A stretch of DNA of 64,000 nt from Coniochaeta sp. PMI_546 (GCA_021432605.1 MU271152.1:1-64000), one strand, 5' to 3'; positions 46,167 through 58,326 are shown, counted from the first letter of the stretch. Made by a program: numbers and translations. The notes: generated by a model not told the origin, from the sequence alone.

Positions 46167-48566
46167 ATGGCTACTTCCACAAACAACGGCGCTGTTGATC
46201 AGCTCGCCGCCGACCTTAGCAACACCAACCTCAACGGAGGAGAGAAGGCCGCCCCTGCCATCAACACCGATGTCAGCTCCAACAACTTCCATGGCGACGA
46301 CATTGACACCGCTGGTCCTACTCCCAGCTCTGCCGCCCCTCACCCCCAGGCTTCCGCCTCGCTGTACGTTGGTGAGCTTGACCCTTCGGTCACCGAGGCT
46401 ATGCTTTTCGAGCTGTTCTCTCAGATCGGCTCTGTCGCATCCATCCGTGTCTGCCGTGACGCCGTCACCCGCCGCTCGCTGGGATATGCCTACGTCAACT
46501 ACAACGCCACCGCCGACGGTGAGAAGGCCCTCGAGGAGCTCAACTACACCGTGATCAAGGGCCGCCCCTGCCGTATCATGTGGTCGCAGCGTGACCCTGC
46601 CCTCCGCAAGACCGGCCAGGGAAATATCTTCATCAAGAACCTCGATGCCGCCATCGATAACAAGGCTCTTCACGATACCTTCGTTGCTTTCGGCAACATT
46701 CTCAGCTGCAAGGTTGCTCAGGATGAGAACGGCAACTCCAAGGGCTACGGATTCGTCCACTACGAGACTGATGAGGCTGCCTCGCAGGCCATCAAGCACG
46801 TCAACGGTATGCTTCTGAACGAGAAGAAGGTCTATGTTGGCCACCACATCCCCAAGAAGGACCGCCAGAGCAAGTTCGAGGAGATGAAGGCCAACTTCAC
46901 CAATGTCTACGTCAAGAACATCGCTCCCGATGTCACAGATGACGAGTTCCGTGAGCTGTTTGAGAAGTTTGGCGAGGTCACCTCGTCGTCCATTGCTCGC
47001 GACAACGAGACCGGCAAGAGCCGTGGCTTTGGTTTTGTCAACTTCACTACTCATGAGGCTGCTTCCAAGGCCGTCGAGGACCTCAACGGCAACGACTTCC
47101 ATGGACAGGAGCTCTATGTCGGCCGTGCGCAGAAGAAGCATGAGCGTGAAGAGGAGTTGCGGAAGTCTTATGAGGCCGCCCGCCAGGAGAAGGCCAGCAA
47201 GTACCAGGGCGTCAACCTGTACATCAAGAACCTGGATGACGAGATTGATGACGACAAGCTGCGCTCGTTGTTCGCTGACTTTGGCCCGATAACCTCTGCC
47301 AAGGTTATGCGCGACAGTGCTGTCGACGAGGACGAGCCCAAGGACAAGGAGAACAAGAAGGAGGGTGAGAAGGAGAGCGAGGAGGAGGCTGCCTCTACCG
47401 AGGATAAGGAGGCCAAGGAAGACAAGGAGAGCAAGGAGACCAAGACGGAGAAGAAGTCTGGTGAGCGTCGGGGCAAGAGCAAGGGCTTCGGCTTTGTCTG
47501 CTTCAGCAACCCTGACGATGCCACCAAGGCTGTTGCCGAGATGAACCAGCGCATGGTCAACGGCAAGCCGCTCTACGTTGCCTTGGCTCAGCGCAAAGAT
47601 GTTCGCAAGAGCCAGCTCGAGGCCAGCATCCAAGCCCGCAACCAGCTCCGCATGCAGCAGGCCGCCGCCGCCGCCGGTATGCCCCAGCAGTTCATGCAGC
47701 CTCCAGTCTACTATGCCCCTGGTCAGCAACCCGGTTTCCCCATGCCCGGTGCTGGACGTGGAATGCCCTTCCCTCAGGGAGCCATGGGCATGCCGGCCGT
47801 TCCAGGCGCTCGCCCCGGACAGTTCCCCGGCTATGCCGGCCAACCCGGCGGACGTGGAATGCCTCCTCAGCAGATGCCTCCTGCCATGTACCCTCTTGGC
47901 CAGTACCCCCAGCCGGGCTTCCCCCAACCAAACACCCCTCAGTACATGGCTGCTCTCCAGCAGGTGCAGCAGCAGCAGCTCGGTGGTGGTCGTGGAGGCC
48001 CTGGCCGCGGCATGCAGGGCGTCCCCGGAGCCATTCCTCAGATCCCCGGCGGTGCCGGCATGCCTGGCTACCCCCCTAGCAGAGCTCAGGGCGGCCAAGG
48101 AGGTGGTCGTGGCGGTACCATGAACGCCCGTGCTGGTCAGCAGAACTTTGTTGCTGGCCGTGGTCCTCAGGTGCCAGTCGCTGGTGGCGATCTCAATGCT
48201 GCCAGTCTCCTCCAGACCCAGCTGGCCACGACCAGCAACCCCCAGCAGCAGAAGCAGATCCTCGGCGAAAACCTGTTCCCCAAGATTCAGGTCATCAAGC
48301 CTGACTTGGCTGGCAAGATCACCGGCATGTTGTTGGAGATGGACAACACCGAGCTGGTTCACCTGTAAGCATAAAACCCCGCCCCCTTTTACACACCTCA
48401 GCACTTGACTAACATATATCACAATAACAGTCTTGAGGATGATGCCGCTCTGCGCTCCAAGGTTGATGAGGCTCTCGCCGTCTATGACGAGTACCTCAAG
48501 ACCCAGGGTGGCTCTGAGGCTGGTGATGGCGAGCAGAAGCAGGAGAAGGCCGAGGAGAAGGCTTAG
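46167..48566 (+). CDS. PAB1: Poly(A)-binding protein PAB1
   Basis: Two coding exons (46167-48364, 48431-48566) join in frame to 777 residues. Four RNA recognition motifs lie at about 66-139, 153-225, 246-319 and 349-473, each with recognisable RNP motifs ([51 protein letters not shown]). A Pro/Gly/Met/Gln-rich linker follows, then the C-terminal MLLE (PABC) domain with [19 protein letters not shown] split by the intron. RRM4 has a charged Lys/Glu insertion of about 50 residues (384-436) between its first strand and RNP1, an expansion I recall from filamentous ascomycete PABPs. The protein coats mRNA poly(A) tails and promotes translation and mRNA stability. Confidence 0.96.
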
Positions 48567-49896
48567 GCCGCGCATCTCCTCCGCGCCTGATCGGCAGCAG
48601 CCGACATTTTACATGATACCATTCCGTTTTCTTAACATGCTTTTATCGTACGGCAGACTGCAGCTACGTCTATTCTCTACGGGTCGATCTCGCACAGGGC
48701 AAGGGAAAAGTTTCTGATACCAGTCCTTTAACACGGCGGCAACATATGCTTTTTCTCATCCTTCCTTCCAGATTGCACGAACGTCTTGCAGTTTTAGGCG
48801 GCCGGGGAGGTTAACGACTTATTTTCATTGTACTCATAGACATGGCTCTTGGTCTCAACTAGTGACCATCTTGCGGACCTGGGGATATGGCGTTATTAGG
48901 GTTGCAGTTTCTGGTCATTGCCTCGGGGCCCCCGGGTGGCGGTGCAGTGCGGTCCCTGGCTTGGTCTCGACGGATACCCCGGTCCTCCTGATATTGTTGA
49001 TGACAGTCAAGGCTTTTAGCACTGGGTCGAGGCTACTATGACTAGGAGCACTAGCTGATTAGACATACAAAAGTTATTAATACGTTTGTCCCGATTTGCG
49101 ATATGTGACATGTTCCTCGCGTACACCTGTTGGTCGTTCCTTGACAGTACGGATAGCAGCGTGGTGACCCTGGCCAGGTACATCAGGTAGAAAGGCTAGG
49201 GTCGAAGTAAGTCTAGTCGTTGACGTTATAGTCGTCTGTCTGATCTCCCTCTGCCACGGCTTGAACATCTGGCCGCCCTTCCTGATCTAGGACCATTGTA
49301 CTGTAGGTTGAAGTAGCGTGTCATCGTCGACTCTGTCGTCATATGCCGACACTCGCAATCCTCCAGCAGGTGAAGGTGGTAGATACAATAGGATGGATGG
49401 ATGGATGGACAGTCTGTAATGAATTCGATTATTGTACTCAAAAATGCAGCAACTGCCATAATAGAGATACTACGGCCTAGCCACCCTCCAATACTAACTG
49501 ACGCCTCCTGATGCACCCTTTCTCACATCCCTATGAGCTCACTTGAGCAGCCCTTTTTACACACGTCCGCCCCTGAACTCCATGTATCTCAGCAGACTAT
49601 TCAAAGTATTCAGCACCTATGCCGTCCTAATATCCTCCCACCCGGCTTGTAAGCATCACACTGTTGAGCTCGTCTGCAAAAACTCCACAAGGCAATGGCC
49701 TCCACGCACGCAAAGCAACCAGTCCGACGAACTCCATACCACACAGACCACGGATCCCGATGTTATCCCCAACCTCAACTTCCCCCTATGATCTACTCGT
49801 ATAGAGAAGCAAGCACCCCTGCGACTCTTCGAAAACCACAAAACCCACCAAGCATCTTTCCCATACGCATGCAAGCCCCCCAATCAAACCTTGCCT
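48567..49896. other. Convergent intergenic region after PAB1
   Basis: The 1.3 kb include the PAB1 3' UTR and the 3' UTR of the minus-strand neighbour. A short GGAT/TGGA microsatellite lies near 49391-49409. No gene is supported. Confidence 0.5.
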
Positions 49897-52106
49897 TCAC
49901 CAACTCCCACCCGACTCCTCAATCCCCCGCCTCTCCCCGCCGACAACAGCCGGCCTCGCACTCCCATACAGGATCTCCATCAGCTTCCCCTTCTGCCGCG
50001 TCCTCACCCCCTCCAGATACCCGCCCACGTCCTCCAGCCCCCTGATCTGCTCCTCGACCGTCAGCGTGCTCGAGTTGACACTCCTCACGAGCGGCGACAC
50101 GAGCTTCCTCCTCAGATTCTCCAGGTTCGCCTTGAGCGCCATCAGCCGCTGGTTGTGCTCGACCAGCGTCCCCTTGTTTCGGACCGTCTTCTCCCTGACG
50201 TTCTGCAGCAGCCGCCTGTTGCGCTCGTACTTGGCCACCTCCCCTGCCTTGGGCCCCAGGATGCGCGTCCACAGCGACGACAGCAGGTCCGCGTGCCGGT
50301 CGTCCTGGACCGACGCCTCGCGCACCACCGTGCGCGCCAGGTTGAGGAACTGCCGGTCGATGGCCTCGAACAGGCCGAACAGGGCGAGCGAGTGCTGCAG
50401 CTCGCTGGCGATGGCCTCCTCCAGCACGGCCAGGAACTCGTGGAAGGTCCGCTCCAGGGCCTGCCGCGTGCGCTGCGGGTTGGACATGCCGAAGAGCGAG
50501 GTGGCGAGGGCGCCCAGCCGGGTCGGCCGGCCGGATGACGGGTCCTCCAGGATGCCGGCCTGGGAGAGGAGGTTGTGGATGTTGTCGAAGGCGGAGGAGA
50601 GCGGCGGGGAGGGGATGTGCTGGACCTGCGTCAGCTCGCGGCGGGCCCAGTCCATCACGATCAGGATGCCGTCGATGTCGCCGTCGACGTTGGCGAAGAA
50701 CTTTGTCAGCTCCATGGCCAGCGTCTTGAGGGAGTCGGACAGCTCGTCGAGCTCGCGAACGATGATGGGGGCCGAGGTCATGTTGCTGCTGCGCACGCTC
50801 TCGCCCAGGTCCCAGACCGCCACCCCCGTGGCCTGCAGGTCGCCGACCTGCCGCACGCCGTTCTCCGAGTAGTAGATCAGCGGCTCGAAGGAACGGGCTA
50901 TGCCGGCCACCTTGACGAGGTCCGGGACTGGTCTGAGCGAGGCGGGGGCGAAGAGTTGGCGCAGCGCGGAGTACGACAGTATGGCGACGAGGGAGGAGAA
51001 GAGCAGAGATGTCCAGGAGCGGGTTATGGAGGAGAACCTGGAGCGGACGAGGTTGATGGCCGTTTCTATCGGTTCCGTGCGTTGTTGGACTTCTGCTCTT
51101 ACTGCGAAGCGGATGTCTGGGTTTCTGTGCGTTAGATATATTCAACCACATGTACGAGCCCTGTTTTGGAAGCTTACAATTCTCCGACAAGTCCTTCCCT
51201 TCTATCGTCCCCTTGCTCTCCTCCATAATACTCCTCTCCCTCTTGACCTCTGGCTCGGGGCTCCGTCCCTTCTCGGGCGACACCGAGCCAGCAGGCAACC
51301 TCGTCCGCACCGCCCGAGCCAGCACCTCGTCTTTCTCCCCGTCCCTCCCCTCAATCTCCCCCAAGACCTCATCAACAACGCTATCCCCATCGTACTCGGG
51401 CGAGGTTTCCCTCGACCTGTCCCGTCCGTCGACATCGAACCCCCCAAACCCGCCTCCGTTCCCGGGCGTCCGCCAGAACCCGCTACTCCGGCCGCCGTTT
51501 CCGAGGCGCCTCCAGGCCGGCGGACTGTAGCCACCGCCCGAGGCGACCGAGGGTTGGGCCTCGTCGTCCTCGTCCGCGCTCTCCTCGCTGCGGAAGCCAG
51601 AGTGCGCCGACGGGTAGCCGAACTTGGTCTCCTGCTCTTGGGTCAGGGGCGGGGAGGGCGGTAGGTAGTCTGCTAGACTGGCGTCGAGGGGGTCGGCCAT
51701 CATTGTGCTCTTCTGGGGCTGGTAGTAGTAGTGGTTTGCGGCGGGTAGAGCCAGAGTGAATCCTGTCCTTGGGGCGGGATTTGGAGTTAGTCCGCTCGCG
51801 CTCTCGCTCGTAATCGAAGTAGGAGTAGTTTGTCAGGAGACCTCGGGTTGGTAAGTCGGGTAGGGCCTTTCGTTGGTAGTGGTATAGATCGTGGTATTCG
51901 TCTTGGGCCTCCTCAGCACCTGAGAATGTACCAGGTTTCTGGCGGCTTCGCTTGAAGAATAGGGAATTCAACCGGATCGGCGGTATTGGTGGCAGGTAGA
52001 GATACAAGAAGACGAGGGCAAGCGTGAGCGAAGCGACCCAGGTACTCGGAGCGATGGTGATGCTGAGCAGAGCGACGTTGTTGTTGACCGTGACAAATGA
52101 TGGCAT
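49897..52106 (-). CDS. Unrecognised two-span membrane protein, probably conserved in fungi
   Basis: Three exons (52106-51842, 51762-51178, 51116-49897) join in frame to 689 residues. A hydrophobic N-terminal span (about 12-37, ASLTLALVFLYLYLPP) precedes an acidic, Gly-rich, Ser-rich region with DASLADYLPPSPPL. A second span (SWTSLLFSSLVAILSYSAL) begins a largely helical, Leu/Glu/Arg-rich C-terminal half of about 360 residues without long gaps, probably coiled coil. The sequence looks like ordinary conserved coding DNA, but I cannot assign a domain. Membrane or nuclear-envelope location would be a guess. The acceptors GGACAG|GA and CCCAG|AC were chosen for frame; the CTAAC branch sites sit 24 and 15 nt upstream. 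The start at 52106 replaces an in-frame TTG further upstream. Confidence 0.7.
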
Positions 52107-53506
52107 GGAAGGCAACGCACTTGAACACCACCGCCTGGTTGACTTGCCAGCGAACTCGGTGGAGAAGGCTATGAGGGGTTGAGGGCAGATAAGTACAGCA
52201 TGAGACCGACCGCGGTGGTGAAAAGGGCAGTCTGTTGACAGGGATTTCGCCTCGAGATAGAGAGTGAGTGTGTGTATGTGTGTCGATGATTCAGTCCTCG
52301 AGTTCTCTCAATCACGATTTGCAGTGCCAAACAGAAAAGCAGACGGTTCAACAGTCATTGATTCACTCTACTGTAGCCAAAGTATTATCTAGGATATTTT
52401 TTGTGTCCTACGGGGGGGGGGGGGGGGCATCTGAGTGCCGGATATGTTGAAATCGAGAGGTTGGGAAGCTCCCCCATCAAAAAGCCCGACTCCCGTACGG
52501 AGCAAGGGATACGGTGCGTGTCAGCCAATCATTTGGCGTGTTCGAGGAATGGACGTCAGGGATCTCAATTTACTGTCACTGTTCTATTGGTCTGGTCTGT
52601 CGAAACGAAACGTGCTAACAACGACGTCTCTCTGTGCCGAATGGTTCGAGAGGTTCGAGAAGGTTATCACAAGGTAGCACACGTAAAAGCTCGACGACAC
52701 TGTTGTTTACTGCGCTGTTTCTCTCACTGGTCCACAGGAACATGTCCTCGCTGCTGTTCCACACGTCAACCTGTGATTGAAGCATTGAAGCAGGCGATCC
52801 ACGCCGATTGTTTACCCTTTTCTCGAACACGATAGGTTGGCGGGAGCCTAAACTTAGTGCCTCGAGACTCTAATGCAACCACTTAAACTCCTGAAGCGCG
52901 GCATCTTATCACCCCGCATCTGAGCTTTATCGCGGCCCTTGCTCTCTCTCACTCACTCTCTTCCCCGCGCGCGTCACAGAACTTTATCACCGATCACAGA
53001 CAGTCGGAAGTCCTGTGCTCCATCCCGCTTCATCAGAGTAGAGTATAAGGTAACTTGTCTGTCAGAAGCAATATTACTACGTATGCCCCTACAGCTTGTC
53101 GTGATAGTCATTATGGCCAAGCCTAGTCAGTCAGTGGATACCATGACGCCAAAAGCAAAGACACCAAGAGTCACAATCCCGCCCCTTTCCTTTCCCCCAA
53201 GTCAGACAGTCCTAGCCCTAGGTATATCTTGATGTACGTTGCAACAGGACCTCCTTCCATCGAAACGGGTCAACACCGAGCAGGGCAATTCTTTTTCTTT
53301 TTTCGGTGGCTTTTTGTCCCTCATTACTCCATGCATGATAATACTCCTTCCCACCTCGTCTCATCCTCATTCTTCGCTGGTATCCCATGTCAGACCGCAA
53401 ATACAATAAAACCAGACCCCGCTATCTCTTCCGCTAATAGTGTGACTCGCTCTCGGCTCCGTCCGAGCTTGAAGACCGACGGAACCCGTCGTACCAAACG
53501 ACGTCT
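52107..53506. other. Intergenic region with a poly-G tract
   Basis: The 1.4 kb contain the promoter of the membrane protein gene and the 3' UTR of the USP gene. A run of about 16 G occurs at 52412-52427. Overlapping short frames are not supported as genes. Confidence 0.5.
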
Positions 53507-55801
53507 CTAATCTATCTTTGCGTTCGCCAGGCTGCGGGCCGTCGGATTGCTGATGTTGTTGACCTGCTGGTTGATCGGCCGCTTGTACTTGCTCTGCTTG
53601 CGCAGTCTTTTGCGGGCCACCATCACCGGGACTGAGCTCTTGGTCACGAGGTAGTTCGAGAAGGAGCCCAATATGACACTGAATGATAAAATGTCAGTAA
53701 AAGGTTGACTGCCAGAAGGAACAGAAGAAAGAGCTTACCCCTTAAGCGCGCTCCGACCTCTGCTACCGAGAATGACCAGCGTTGGGTTGACGAGATCAAT
53801 AACCTCCGTGATCAAATGCTTCGGATTCTTGCAGTGCAGCACTTCGACAATGACGCGGACTTGTAGTCGAGTCTTCCGCAGCAGTTTGGTGACCCGCTCA
53901 GTGATGTCTACCGTCGCTCGATAACGTTCCTCCTCGGCCTTGCTACGCTCTCTGACCGATGGCGCCGGCGACGGGCTTGGACTGGGAGCCTCCGTAGCAC
54001 GAAACAACGGCGACGGCCGGTGATGGTACAGCGGCAATCCAGTGCCACCAGGCGTAGACGGCGTTTTGCTGTTACTAAGAGCATTAAGGGCCGCAGCCTG
54101 ATCCTTCATCGCCTTGGGCTCGTCGGGGACGAGAGCACCGGCCTCCGTAACGATCCCAGTCTCCTCATCGACGCAGTAGATGGCAATTAGCGTGTCTCCA
54201 TCCCTTAAAACGGTGCCGATCGCCCATTCCAAAGCATGGGTGGACTCTTCGCTGAGATCGGTCGCCACGAGATATTTTCTTAGCCGGCGTTGTTCCTCCT
54301 CGCATTCCTGCACAATCTTGCCGTACTCGCCGCGTGTAATGATTCGGACAGCGCGGTGGGACTCTGGGGTGTTCATGATGGGTGTCATCGAGAAGGATAG
54401 CTTTTGAGCACGTTTGATGTCCGTAATATCTGCTTCCGTGTCCGAATCCATCGGTGTGCGAGAACCAGATCGAGGAGGAAGGTCGAAACTAGTAGCGGGA
54501 TGAATGCCGACTTTGGGCGTCTTGACTTTCTCTCCGGACGGATTCGTGACTGTGATCTCTGGGTCATCAAGTAAGGAACGGTATTGATAGCTGGGTTGGC
54601 GGTTCGCCACTTCGATGCCTGTTGACGCTGTCAGTCTGGTATTCTCACGAAGTGACAGATGACACATACGCTCTTCTTCCGCTGCCGCCAGCAAACTCAG
54701 GCTCTTCCTAGTAGTCTCAGGGGACTTGGAACCGGTATCGCTAACACCGCGGTCGTCGAAAGTCCGCGCCGCCTTACGGCCACGCTCATCCTCGTCCTCA
54801 GATGAACTTGCTCCATTCTCGTCGCTACTATCGTCGGGAAGTAAGTCACCGTCAGGACTAAGATAATCCTTCTCCAGTCTGCCATAGCCTGCCGCTTCGT
54901 CTGATTTCTTGCGGCGCGATAGCTCGGACAGACTCCCTCCTGAAAAGGCGAGGTTGGCGTCGGAGAGTCTCCGATAGGCGTTTTGGAAGTCCAGAGGTTG
55001 GTTATCAGTAAGAACCGCTCTTCCTGCAGGACTCAGGTGCCGACCTGACAAGAGCTTGTTGTGAGGTGATTTGTTTCGAAGTCCGGGCTGATTGTGTGGT
55101 GATTTGGACTTGTTGGCAAGACGTGTCGCAGGGCCAGCGATAGAGTGCCGGCCTCTCTCGCCTGGGAGGGCCAGCGAGCCCACATCATTGCCCCTCATGA
55201 CTTCGGCCATCATGGATGATGCTATCGGCGCACGCTTGCCGCCCTGCGATACGCGCTTGGGAAGCGCAAGTCCCGTATGATTCGTTATTATACCTGAGAA
55301 CTGGTAGTCTGCAGTCGGGTCCACGAGCCGCGTGGCTGACGCCCTTGGACCAAAGTCGACCGGCTTGGCTGCAGCGTCTGACATACTCCTGGGATGGCTG
55401 ACTTGACGTGCTCGAAAGTTTGGTTCTGTCGGCGATGACGGGTTGCTGAGTACCTGCTTCACAGCTGAACCACCTGGTGGACTGTCGACGTCCAGCATGC
55501 TTCGTACTGGTTGGGCCGGGGGGCTATCGACATCAAGCATACTTCGGACGGGGGCTAAACTTGGGGGAATTTTCTTAGCTGTTATGTTTGGAGAGGAAGG
55601 ATTAGTACTAGGAGTTGGAGCATCGTCACCAATGTCTAGCATGCTGCGCACAGGCGACCGAGGTGTATTGCTGTAGGGAGATGGCGATCGTCCGCCTATC
55701 GAACTTCCAGCTCTCGGCCTGCGAGGGCCCTCGAGGAGCGCGAGCACCTCCCGTCGCTCCTCGTCTAGCATCGCCTCCATGGACATGACCGGGCGTGACA
55801 T
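53507..55801 (-). CDS. Universal stress protein (USP) domain protein with long disordered N terminus
   Basis: Three exons (55801-54670, 54618-53739, 53678-53507) join in frame to 727 residues. The C-terminal USP-A domain is interrupted by a Ser/Pro-rich insert. It starts at RRLRKYLVATDLSEESTHAL, contains IAIYCVDEETG, and ends with the nucleotide-binding type LVILGSRGRSALKG and GSFSNYLVTKSSVPVMVARK; this end is completed only by the last exon. Residues 1-400 are low complexity with three PVRSMLD motifs (50-56, 84-90, 98-104). USP domains bind ATP or other nucleotides, but the role of these large fungal forms is not known. The first intron (54669-54619) is 51 nt and stop-free; if retained, the protein would be 744 residues. 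Confidence 0.88.
54619..54669 (-). other. Stop-free 51-nt intron in the USP gene
   Basis: GTATGT and CAACAG flank 51 nt (17 codons) with CTGAC near the 3' end. Splicing joins EEER to IEVANRQP. Retention keeps the frame and adds 17 residues. Confidence 0.65.
55475..55654 (-). repeat. Three PVRSMLD coding repeats in the USP gene
   Basis: The heptapeptide PVRSMLD occurs at residues 50-56, 84-90 and 98-104; the last two copies extend identically to PVRSMLDVDSPP. DNA copies differ at third positions, so the peptide rather than the DNA appears conserved. Confidence 0.75.
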
Positions 55802-57349
55802 GCTGGGCGGTCGCTCAGAGGAGTCCGGTCCTCGGCCGCAAGGTGAATGGCGAAGGTGGTCGACAGGCGAGCTTTCTTGTTGTCCGCGAGCAGACGATTC
55901 AGGTGCAAATCAGCAAACGAAAGTCCGGCAATGTCCTCAACCGTTATCGTGAGGCAGGTTGCAAGGGTGCTCAAGGGGCAAGCGTATCGGTTCGAAATTG
56001 GCAGAGTGAGAGTTGCGTCAAGAGCATCGTGGGGCGGTCTGGGGATGATGCAGAGCCAATTCGCAAGCTTTCTGGTCCTTCGGCCTCAACACGACGAAGG
56101 CGGGGCTGCGACCAGAATGGACCAGGTTTGTCTGGACAGTGCCAAGAATACCAAGAGGTTGCTTGCTGGGTGAGGCACGACTTTCTCGACCTTTGCCAAG
56201 CACCACTAACGGCCTTGGAGGAGGGCGCAGCTGAGGGATGGTCCAGAGAGTGGCAGAGTGCTCCCAAGGGAGATAGAGATGGTGTGACGGGCTTCGACGT
56301 GTGCTTGCAGATACTTAATGTGTCTGTGGATCTTGTCGCAAGTGACGAGAATATGGCGTTTTGGGTGCCAGTGACAGATAGTTTGAGCGGAAAATCAATA
56401 CTGTAACTTTGCTCTTCTCGAAAACCGAGAGCTCTTGGGTGACGAGAATGCTCGAGACGTTCACGTTGAGCTGGCCACGCTACGTTAACAGTGAGGTTCA
56501 GATCTGCGGGGGTGGAGATGCATTTGCTGGACATTTTGAATTGGGAAGCTGCGAATCGATGGGATGTCATGTCACTTGCCGCTAATCGGAGGCATCCGCG
56601 CTCAGTATTGGCCCCACTTGTGCATCTAGACCTGAGAGGAAGGTTCAGCGCAATGTGAGAAGGAACCACCCGAATGTGGACGCCAGCGAAACAAGTATAT
56701 CATCAACAAAGATCATACACGATATCTACAGACACGTTCACTGAAGAGGCCTTGATATTGGCCAAGACTTATCAAGCTTTTCGTGCTTAGACAGTCTCAT
56801 GTCCGTTCCCGGCTATGTGAGACCAGGTCGTGCTCCCGAGCTTGCATTGGATGGAGCTTGGGATTGGCCACAACTGACGTGACCGTATCGGCTATAACAG
56901 AATACCTTACCTAAGCTGCTAAGCTGAGAGTAAGGTAGTACCTTACTATAGTCGTCCTCTTATAAAGGACAAGAGAATGAATACCTTAAGTACTTGTCAC
57001 CGATCAAGGCGCCAGGTCGATTCGACTTCAACATCCCCCACTCGGACATTGGTAAAAGAAAGCGCGGATCGTACCATCATAGTGGACCCTGACAACTCTA
57101 AGCAACAACGGAAGGTCAGCATTAATCATGTGAAATCATGTGAATCCTATGAAGACCTATGGATCCTCATGACTCGACCGGCTATGCAAATTGCACCCTG
57201 TCCCAGGAGTGCCGTAGGCAAGCAGCACACTTCCAAGGTTAGCTTTCACTGAATTGCAGCCCAAATCTTGACCCATTCAGCGCGGCTGATTATACAGCTA
57301 TTGTACAGTAAATATCCCCCAGCATTTCACCGCCATAGTATAGCACTAT
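55802..57349. other. Region upstream of the USP gene
   Basis: A minus-strand open frame (MSSKCISTP..., about 56535-55971) and a later frame in another register (..LSTLATCLTITVEDIAGLS.., to about 55765) look somewhat protein-like and could be exons of an unrecognised gene or part of a long USP leader. The plus frame 55795-56406 overlaps them. None can be assigned. TACCTTA palindromes occur at about 56903-56990. Confidence 0.35.
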
Positions 57350-58326
57350 CTATCTAGCCCGGTGGCCCAGCCTCTTGGCAACAGTAGCCAGATTCGCTCT
57401 CGCAGCCGTGCCCTGCCTATGCACCAGATTCCTCTTGTCCCACACGCTAGACCGTCCCTCCATGATAGCCACTATCTCCTCGGCCACCCGGTGTGGGAAC
57501 ATGGTCCGTCCGGATCCCTTGCTCTTCTTCTTCTCCACCACATCCAGGATCCACTGGAATGCGGTGCGCCTCCGCTGGCGCAAAGCCAGCGGCGCCGGCA
57601 CCTCGAGCTTCTTGCCAGAACCCGCCATTCCCGTGTAGCCGCGTATGCGGATCAGTGGCGCGACGGAGTCGACTGCCAGCGTCAGGTAGAGGACCGGGTC
57701 GAGCGGAAGATGGGACGCGGGGGGAGCGCCAGGTAGTAAGGGGCGAGCCGGGTTGATCTTTGGAGGTGGGGACGTGCGGAGGTAGTTTAGTATCATGGCC
57801 ATGTCCTGGAGCAAGATAAATCAGTATGGGTGGTTTTTCGGGCGTGACATGTTTAGGCCATGGAACTCACTCGTTGTGCTTTGCTGAGCTTTCCGTCCCG
57901 CATGATGAGTCTCGTCATCTGCTCAACAACCGGGTCATACCGGTGCTTCGCTCGCATATTGGACGGTATTGGAAGTTCTGGCAGGCCGTATTTGTGTCCC
58001 ACAAGGGCAGGGTCGAAGGGATCTAGGCCGTATGATGCCAACTGTAGCTGGTCTAGAGCCAACTGGTTCAAGGCGCTCTCTGACTCGGCACTCTCCTGTC
58101 CTTCTGGAGCACTCTGTGCAGACTCCCCTTGCGCACCACCACTGAAACTGCTAGGAATGGGCATGCCATCTTGACCCGGTATTTGCGGAGGGGGCGTTGA
58201 GGTGGTGTTGTCGGCGAAGGTGCGGAGTTGTGACAATCGGCCGGCTTGTAGAGGTGTCCGGACGATTGGGCGAGCTGTGATGCTCAATGCTCTGAAAGCG
58301 GCCCGTAGGTTTAATGATGGAGGCAT
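57350..58326 (-). CDS. RSM7: Mitochondrial small-subunit ribosomal protein uS7m
   Basis: Two exons (58326-57871, 57805-57350) join in phase 0 to 303 residues. The N terminus is Arg/Ser/Ala-rich without acidic residues for about 35 positions, a mitochondrial presequence. The S7 fold is visible from KYGLPELPIPSNMRAKHRY through RLIMRDGKLSKAQR, then APLALRQRRRTAFQWILDVV and the C-terminal RVAEEIVAIMEGRSSVWDKR. uS7m nucleates the head of the mitochondrial 37S subunit. The fungal-specific Gln/Ser-rich segment between presequence and fold is about 60 residues. The intron is GTGAGT..CCAG. Confidence 0.9.

Noticed and set aside
46128-48575. 815-codon open frame antisense to PAB1
   Set aside because: It mirrors PAB1 exactly; strong codon bias (C or G in third positions, few codons whose complement is a stop) leaves the opposite strand open. 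The Leu/Val/Ser-rich product has no domain.
49919-51703. 594-codon frame continuing through both later exons of the two-span membrane protein gene
   Set aside because: After the second intron it becomes a GC-driven Arg/Gly/Ala-rich shadow; the real exon 3 lies in another frame, reached by the CCCAG|AC acceptor.
52412-52427. Poly-G run as a telomeric, centromeric or G-quadruplex element
   Set aside because: A single homopolymer run with no flanking repeats; it may also be imprecise in length because of sequencing.
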